In this document: piece by piece, positions 62,954 through 64,000 of the stretch | Layout: every line of letters starts with the position of its first letter | How positions within the stretch are numbered: the first letter of the stretch is position 1 | DNA from: Devosia rhizoryzae | GTDB taxonomy: Bacteria; Pseudomonadota; Alphaproteobacteria; Rhizobiales; Devosiaceae | Assembly: GCF_016698665.1 (NCBI RefSeq) | Contig: NZ_CP068046.1 | Location: 3,348,001-3,412,000 of the forward strand | Length of the DNA: 64,000 bases | Direction of reading: 5' to 3' | Position numbers and translations under genes: made by a program | The notes under the pieces: generated by a model | The model's database searches: none | The model's input: the letters and a program-made list of their open reading frames with translations, nothing else | Told to the model about the DNA's origin: nothing

Positions 62954-64000
62954 ATGGGCATTTTATCTTTCGGCCGATCAGGCGCAGCCAGCAGCGACGC
63001 CGCCAAGGTGGCAGCAATGATGCGCAGCCAAGCGGTCATCGAGTTTGATCTCGATGGTACGATCATTACCGCCAACGACAACTTTCTTGAGGCCATGGGC
63101 TATGCGTTCGAGGATGTCGCTGGGCGGCATCATTCGATGTTTTGCGACGCAGAGCTTGCCGCCAGCCCCGAATACAAGGCGTTCTGGGCGCAGCTGGCCC
63201 GCGGTGAATATCAGTCGGCAGTATACCGGCGTTTCGCCAAGGGTGGGCGGGAAGTGTGGATCCAGGCTAGCTACAATCCGGTGCTGGACCGGTCCGGGAA
63301 GCCGGTGCGGGTCATCAAGTTCGCCACGGACATCACCGCGCAAATGCAGCAGGCGGCCGACCGGCAGGCGCAGATCGACGCCATTTCCCGTGTGCAGGCA
63401 GTGATTGCCTTTGACCTCGATGGCATGGTGATCGACGCCAATGAGAATTTCATGGCTACAGTCGGCTATGAGGTCGACGAGATCGTGGGTAAGCACCACG
63501 CCATGTTCTGCGACCCCGCTTATGTCAAATCCGAAGACTATCGGCGCTTCTGGGGGAAACTGCGGGCAGGTGAGTTTGTTGCCGCCGAGTTCCAGCGCTT
63601 CGGCAAGGGCGGCAAGGAAATCTGGATCCAGGCTTCCTATAATCCAATCTTTGATGCCTGCGGAAAGATCGTCAAAGTGGTGAAGTTCGCCACCGACATA
63701 ACCGAACGAAAGCGCTCGGAGGGGATCATTGCCGAACTCACCGCCTCGCTGGCCCGAATGGCCGAGGGGGACCTGGGCGGCCGGATCGATCGCAGTTTCA
63801 CCGGGCAGTACGAGGCGTTGCGGCAGGCCTTCAATACCTCGCTGACGCAGCTTGAAGAGATTGTCGCCAGCCTTCGCTCTGCTTCGGGTGCGCTGCGCAC
63901 CGCCACGTCCGAAATTCTGGCCGGGGCGAACGATCTTTCGAGCCGCACGACGCGGCAGGCCGCGACTATCGAGGAGACATCGGCTTCGGTCGAGCAGCTT
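62954..64000 (+). CDS. Cytoplasmic PAS-PAS methyl-accepting chemotaxis protein (cut by window end)
   Basis: The first 349 codons of a receptor with no membrane segments. Two similar PAS domains run about 20-135 and 143-257, each with the pattern FDLDGxxIxANxNFxxxxGY, HHxMFCD, FxKGGxExWIQASYNP and VKFATDIT. Such paired PAS receptors often bind haem or flavin and sense oxygen or redox state. A linker with HAMP-like LARMAEGDLGGRID and the beginning of the signalling domain (SGALRTATSEILAGANDL) follow. The C-terminus lies beyond 64000. Confidence 0.9.
   Translation, partial: MGILSFGRSGAASSDAAKVAAMMRSQAVIEFDLDGTIITANDNFLEAMGYAFEDVAGRHHSMFCDAELAASPEYKAFWAQLARGEYQSAVYRRFAKGGREVWIQASYNPVLDRSGKPVRVIKFATDITAQMQQAADRQAQIDAISRVQAVIAFDLDGMVIDANENFMATVGYEVDEIVGKHHAMFCDPAYVKSEDYRRFWGKLRAGEFVAAEFQRFGKGGKEIWIQASYNPIFDACGKIVKVVKFATDITERKRSEGIIAELTASLARMAEGDLGGRIDRSFTGQYEALRQAFNTSLTQLEEIVASLRSASGALRTATSEILAGANDLSSRTTRQAATIEETSASVEQL

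Overview
This 64 kb window is a high-GC, gene-dense chromosomal segment. The gene content and che-cluster layout point to an alphaproteobacterium of the order Hyphomicrobiales; a Devosia-like organism is my best guess, inferred from family resemblance only. I see no rRNA, tRNA, CRISPR array, prophage or insertion sequence. Short palindromic intergenic repeats are common.

Layout. (1) 1-6.8 kb: a deoxysugar/L-fucose-type catabolic locus. It has a cut-off L-fuconate dehydratase, a BDH2-like SDR, an RbsABC-type ABC importer, and a divergent FadR-type regulator followed by a zinc alcohol dehydrogenase. (2) 6.9-15 kb: a periplasmic redox block. xdhC and a mocA-like nucleotidyltransferase (molybdenum cofactor handling) lie on one side. 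A soxEF-XYZA cluster without soxB or soxCD lies in the middle. A two-subunit, Tat-exported molybdenum hydroxylase (iorAB-like) lies on the other side. (3) 15-16 kb: a small secreted acidic protein and an orphan nrdI. (4) 16-23.4 kb: a methylcitrate locus, with prpCB divergent from tctCBA-prpD-gntR. It could metabolise propionyl-CoA and may also import a tricarboxylate. (5) 23.4-33.2 kb: mixed metabolism and housekeeping genes: yciI-SMP30-SDR, an RhtA-type exporter, AKR-FAH hydrolase-helicase, a KefB/YbaL-type antiporter with an Rrf2 regulator, and purU. (6) 33.2-34.06 kb: an 860-nt region with no annotated-size gene. It holds a candidate 23-codon gene with an exceptionally strong Shine-Dalgarno sequence and its own terminator, a set of mutually exclusive hairpins, and a 190-nt palindromic repeat. 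(7) 34-45.4 kb: potFGHI polyamine import, psuGK pseudouridine breakdown, a DUF2726 protein, a siderophore-interacting reductase, an HPP protein, an MDR reductase, a DUF559 nuclease-like gene framed by two repeat copies, and a Rossmann-SAF oxidoreductase.

(8) 45.6-64 kb: a chemotaxis island: STAS(CheS-like)-cheY-cheA-cheW, then an inserted LigC-type DNA ligase and a small reverse gene, then cheD-mcp-cheR-cheB-cheY, then four receptor genes in series, the last cut by the window end. The three complete serial receptors end in Asp-Trp-x-Glu-Phe, which looks like a CheR/CheB tether. Each is followed by its own hairpin terminator, so each is probably its own transcription unit. The first has a compact two-hairpin leader whose closing stem overlaps the ribosome-binding site.

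The most interesting items are the incomplete Sox system with a non-canonical SoxY tail beside a molybdenum hydroxylase, the strong-SD micro-gene upstream of purU, the repeat-framed DUF559 gene, and the structured leaders and shared upstream motifs of the chemoreceptor genes.
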